A stretch of 64,000 nucleotides of DNA from assembly GCF_900114635.1 (NCBI RefSeq), contig NZ_FOTQ01000001.1, forward strand, positions 1,240,001 to 1,304,000. Reading direction: 5' to 3'. The notes beneath the pieces are model-generated. The model was not told where the DNA came from and did no database searches. It was given only the letters and a program-made list of their open reading frames with translations. The translations under genes were made by a program, and so were the position numbers. The stretch is from Shimia aestuarii (GTDB lineage Bacteria; Pseudomonadota; Alphaproteobacteria; Rhodobacterales; Rhodobacteraceae). Positions 61,760 to 64,000 of the stretch are shown piece after piece. The first letter of the stretch is position 1. Each line of letters opens with the position of its first letter.

Positions 61760-62356
61760 ATGTCCCATGCCCTGATCGTGATCGACGTCCAGAATGATTT
61801 CTGCCCCGGCGGAGCGCTGGCCGTACCGGACGGCAATGCCATTGTTGCCGGGATCAACGCGCTGATGCCGGGTTTCGACGCCGTGATCCTGACCCAGGAC
61901 TGGCACCCGGCGGGCCATTCGTCCTTTGCATCCTCACATGAAGGCAAGGGCCCGTATGAGCTTGTCGACATGCCCTATGGCCCACAGGTGCTCTGGCCCG
62001 ATCACTGCGTTCAGGGCACCACCGGCGCTGCCTTTCACGCCGATCTGAACACCACCCGCGCCGATCTCATCATCCGCAAGGGTTACAACCCGGCCATCGA
62101 CAGCTACTCGGCCTTTTTCGAGAACGATCAGAGCACGCCAACGGGGCTGGAGGGTTATTTGAGGACGCGGGGCATCACCGACCTGACCATGGTCGGACTT
62201 GCCACCGATTTCTGCGTCAACTTCTCGGCCCAGGACGCCGCGCGCTTGGGCTTTGCCGTGACCGTGCGCCGCAATCTCTGCCGCGCGATTGATCTGGACG
62301 GATCTCTTGATGCGGCGCTTGCCGGGATGACGGACAAGGGCGTCGCGCTGGCCTGA
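61760..62356 (+). CDS. pncA: Nicotinamidase
   Basis: A 198-residue nicotinamide deamidase feeding the NAD salvage pathway. The triad is visible: Asp in VIDVQNDFCPGG, Lys in IIRKGYNP and Cys in LATDFCVNFSA. Metal-binding Asp/His residues lie in QDWHPAGHSSF. GAGGAG precedes the ATG at 61760. The phased ACCGAC repeats lie upstream. Confidence 0.94.
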   Translation: MSHALIVIDVQNDFCPGGALAVPDGNAIVAGINALMPGFDAVILTQDWHPAGHSSFASSHEGKGPYELVDMPYGPQVLWPDHCVQGTTGAAFHADLNTTRADLIIRKGYNPAIDSYSAFFENDQSTPTGLEGYLRTRGITDLTMVGLATDFCVNFSAQDAARLGFAVTVRRNLCRAIDLDGSLDAALAGMTDKGVALA

Positions 62357-62396
62357 TCAATAAATTGCCTAATTCTTAAGGATTTACCCCATAGAA

Positions 62397-64000
62397 ATGG
62401 ATCATCTTTGCAGAAGGATGATCCCCGGAATGGGCGCCGAAATTCTCGAGATCGACCGTCGCCTGGCCCACTTCGACCGGCGGAACACTCCTGTGGGCCT
62501 GCTGGAACGCTATGCCGTCGGGCGGGTGAAACACTTTCTCGGACGCCAGGTCCTGACTCTCACCGGCGCACTTTCCCTTGTGATCCTCGCTTCACCCCAG
62601 ATCGGCGCATTGGCGGTGCTGCTTGCCCTGACTGGCGAGGCGATTGACTGTATCTACCTGCGCCGCGTCCCCGCGCAGATGGCAAGGGGGGCCTCGTTCC
62701 GGGACGCCTATGTTCTTTCGACCTGCACCGCGGTTCTTCAAGGCGCCACCATCGCCGCCTGTGTCTGCCTTGCTTGGTTCTCCGCGCCTGGTGATGCCGG
62801 TATGTTCTTCTGCCTCGCCTATCTGACCGGCGCGGCGATCAATGGCGGCGTCGTGCTCCCTTTTCACAAGGCCGCCGCCCTGGGTCGGTTGAGTGTCTAT
62901 GTGCTCACGGTGCTTGGGCTTTTCGTGATCGAGGTGCTGCACGAGCACCACGCTACAATTGCCTTTTTTTACAACCTCTTCGGGGCCGTGATGATGGCCT
63001 ACATGGTGTTTGTCTTCATCACCTTCGTACAGGCCGGGCATCGCCGCGAAACCCGCAACAGCCTAAACCTGCTCAAGCAAGGGCTTGAACTGGCCAAGGC
63101 CAACTCAACCCTGCAAACCCAGCAAAGCGAAATGCGTCGTCTGGCAATTGTCGCCGAACGCGCGCTCGACAGCGTCATCGTCAGCGACGTGCGCGGCAGG
63201 ATACTCTGGGTCAATGACGCCTTCACACGCATCACCGGCTTCGAACCAAACGAAGTTGTCGGCCGCAGACCCGCCGATATTCTCAACGGGCCCGACACGT
63301 CCGAGGAAACCAGCCGCGAGATTGCCGAAGCCATTCAGGACGGACGCAGTCACAGGGCCGAAATCATCAATTATACCAAGGACGGGCGCCGCATCTGGAT
63401 TGAAACGAACCTCGCCCCCGTGTTCGATGAAACCGGCAACATGGAAATGGTCATCGCGATCGAACGCGACGTGACGCTCGCCAAGCAACACCATGAGGAG
63501 CTCGCACAGGCCAAGCGCGCCGCCGAGGAGGGTGAGCGCGCCAAGGCCGATTTCCTTGCCAGCATGAGTCACGAAATCCGCACGCCGATGAATGGCATCA
63601 TCGGCATGTCCGACCTATTGTGCGATGCCGACCTGTCCGAAGAATCCCGGCTTTATGTCAACACCATTCGCCACTCAGCCGAAGCGCTGTTGACCATCAT
63701 CAACGATATCCTCGACTTTTCCAAACTGCGCGCCGGCGAGATGCAGATCAATGCGGTTCCGTTCGACCCATCCGATTGCATCGACGGGGTCCTGAACCTG
63801 CTGCGCCCTGAGGCCCAGGGCAAGAATGTGAAACTGACCTTAACGGGACAGGAGTCGCTTCCTGACCGCATCATGGGTGATGACGTTCGCCTGCGTCAGA
63901 TTCTTGTGAATGTGATCGGCAATGCGGTCAAATTCACGGCGCACGGTGAGGTTGCGGTGCATCTGGACACCAAGGACAAGGCAGACGGCCTGTTGCTCTC
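62397..64000 (+). CDS. PAS-domain sensor histidine kinase, 3' end cut by window edge
   Basis: The frame is open from 62397 to the last base. An N-terminal membrane part with about six hydrophobic segments (about 45-220) is followed by a PAS domain (about 253-365: LDSVIVSDVRGRILWVNDAF, TGFEPNEVVGRRPADIL, a PAC-like EMVIAIERDVT). The HisKA domain has the phospho-accepting H392 in SMSHEIRTPMNG, and the ATPase domain begins with DDVRLRQILVNVIGNAVKF. The receiver domain common in such hybrids would lie outside the window. The start is uncertain (62397, 62418 or 62430). No input can be assigned. Confidence 0.88.
   Translation, partial: MDHLCRRMIPGMGAEILEIDRRLAHFDRRNTPVGLLERYAVGRVKHFLGRQVLTLTGALSLVILASPQIGALAVLLALTGEAIDCIYLRRVPAQMARGASFRDAYVLSTCTAVLQGATIAACVCLAWFSAPGDAGMFFCLAYLTGAAINGGVVLPFHKAAALGRLSVYVLTVLGLFVIEVLHEHHATIAFFYNLFGAVMMAYMVFVFITFVQAGHRRETRNSLNLLKQGLELAKANSTLQTQQSEMRRLAIVAERALDSVIVSDVRGRILWVNDAFTRITGFEPNEVVGRRPADILNGPDTSEETSREIAEAIQDGRSHRAEIINYTKDGRRIWIETNLAPVFDETGNMEMVIAIERDVTLAKQHHEELAQAKRAAEEGERAKADFLASMSHEIRTPMNGIIGMSDLLCDADLSEESRLYVNTIRHSAEALLTIINDILDFSKLRAGEMQINAVPFDPSDCIDGVLNLLRPEAQGKNVKLTLTGQESLPDRIMGDDVRLRQILVNVIGNAVKFTAHGEVAVHLDTKDKADGLLL

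Overview
The window reads as a chromosomal segment of a GC-rich alphaproteobacterium, most likely a Rhodobacterales (Roseobacter-type) marine bacterium. The grounds are the high GC content, frequent ATGA/GTGA overlaps, a petABC cytochrome bc1 operon, a two-subunit NAD-linked formate dehydrogenase, type II lumazine synthase under an FMN riboswitch, and short hairpin-plus-GTATTTCTGG intergenic elements. Species cannot be named from sequence alone. There is no CRISPR array, rRNA, transposase or phage gene.

Positions 1-24.6 kb hold a surface-polysaccharide locus with non-ribosomal peptide synthesis genes built in: the tail of a thioesterase-ended megasynthase, a GT2 glycosyltransferase, an unusual NRPS (N-formyltransferase, degenerate condensation remnant, adenylation domain split by a luciferase-like monooxygenase, carrier protein), a phosphopantetheinyl transferase, a Wzz/GumC-type chain-length protein, an ExoY-type initiating sugar transferase, an O-antigen-ligase-like polymerase, two acyltransferases, a GMC oxidoreductase, an SDR, a WecG-type glycosyltransferase, then an overlapping operon of oxidoreductase, epimerase, GT4, GT2 and an oxidoreductase-epimerase fusion, closed by a CpsD-like ATPase whose Walker A lysine is missing.

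Positions 24.8-43.4 kb hold the most unusual part: a divergent cluster in which almost every protein is exported. Leftward from about 34.3 kb run an HtrA-like PDZ protease, an OmpR-type regulator, a sensor kinase, a patatin-like phospholipase lipoprotein, a caspase-fold protease and a trypsin-fold zymogen. Rightward run a secreted beta-rich protein, a second caspase-fold protease, a CHAT protease (frameshifted near its start), an exported helical-repeat protein and an exported TPR-CHAT protease. A second copy of the secreted beta-rich protein lies at 24.8 kb. I infer a two-component-controlled envelope proteolytic network; its function is unknown.

Positions 43.4-46.6 kb carry a sulfotransferase, an AraC-type regulator, a broken DUF1214 gene and two small exported proteins. 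Positions 46.8-51.9 kb carry tRNA-Lys, dapF, mtaB, two glutathione S-transferases, lumazine synthase with its FMN riboswitch, and a PaiB-like FMN protein. Positions 51.9-57.4 kb hold the LysR-regulated formate dehydrogenase operon; 57.8-60.5 kb petABC; 60.6-64 kb a DUF2189 membrane protein, nicotinamidase, and the start of a PAS sensor kinase that runs off the edge. A four-unit, 11-bp-phased ACCGAC repeat occurs twice, before the 24.8 kb secreted-protein gene and before pncA.
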